Assembly: GCA_030522415.1 (NCBI GenBank)
Contig: CM060121.1
Location: 16,284,142-16,348,141 of the forward strand
Direction of reading: 5' to 3'
Length of the DNA: 64,000 nt
Source of the DNA: Channallabes apus
Lineage: Eukaryota > Chordata > Actinopteri > Siluriformes > Clariidae
Each line of letters starts with the position of its first letter. Position 1 is the first letter of the stretch. Made by a program: the position numbers and the translations under genes. The notes beneath the pieces were generated by a model. It was not told where the DNA came from. It saw only the letters and a list, made by a program, of their open reading frames with translations, and made no database searches. Below are positions 63,721-64,000 of this stretch, piece by piece.

Positions 63721-64000
63721 CTATTAAACATGAGGACAATGTGCCAAACTATGATTATGATGATCAGCATAATAAACTTTGGTTTAAGCTGGATGCTTGA
63801 CCTGTCCATGTGTCTGTCTGACCAAGTGAAATGTTTTCGTAGGATTGGCCAATACTACTGGGCCAGCTGTATTTGGTGTCCCAAAAGTCTCCACACATGG
63901 GGCATGGTTAGACCAACAGTTGTTCTTGGATCCTGTGGCATGGCCTGTCATCCTCATACCCATTCCAACTTTTTGGAACTTTTGGAATTTTCACCACGTG
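63721..64000. other. Right edge of window, nothing recognised
   Basis: No exon or named repeat identified. Confidence 0.4.

Overview
This is vertebrate nuclear DNA, almost certainly from a teleost. It holds small exons with GT-AG signals in long AT-rich introns, and about half of it is transposon sequence of fish type: Tc1, hAT and mariner elements, Rex3-like, L2-like and L1/Tx1-like LINEs, and tRNA-derived SINEs. The repeat mix would suit an ostariophysan such as a catfish, but that is inference.

Only one host gene is recognisable: slc44a2 (choline transporter-like protein 2, CTL2), on the minus strand. Eighteen internal coding exons lie between 61 and 21237. Two alternative first coding exons lie at 39144-39174 and 52071-52101. 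Splice phases agree at every junction, giving about 612 codons from either start. The last ~90 residues and the 3'UTR lie beyond the left edge. The two first exons both encode 11-residue N termini of equal length and phase, resembling the two N-terminal isoforms of mammalian SLC44A2. Each has candidate promoter motifs upstream.

Layout. 1-21240: the exon-dense part, interrupted by a 5.9-kb nested transposon complex (4371-10302: a hAT element carrying a Rex3-like LINE, itself split by a Tc1 deletion derivative and a hAT fragment) and by a second copy of that Tc1 derivative (13340-14561). 21240-39140: intron with hAT elements at 21990-23896, 33039-35282 (another hAT nested inside) and 35584-36822, and a 5'-truncated L1-like LINE (26310-30442) split by a hAT with a BED-finger fragment. 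39175-52070: intron of the long isoform, with a Tc1 remnant, an L2-like LINE, SINE copies and mariner relics. 52102-64000: 5' flank of the distal promoter, with two near-identical L2-like LINEs in opposite orientations. The second has a 1.6-kb, almost intact Tc1 element in its TA microsatellite and sits inside an older, broken Tc1.

The TE proteins are almost all broken. The best preserved are the Tc1 transposase at 57967-58985 (one frameshift seen) and a 416-codon reverse-transcriptase frame at 59903-61153. I found no rRNA gene, functional tRNA gene, CRISPR array or second host gene. The most interesting host observation is the paired alternative first exons. The most interesting mobile-element observations are the shared-deletion Tc1 derivative, the palindromic MITE with a SINE in its loop, and the large inverted LINE pair.
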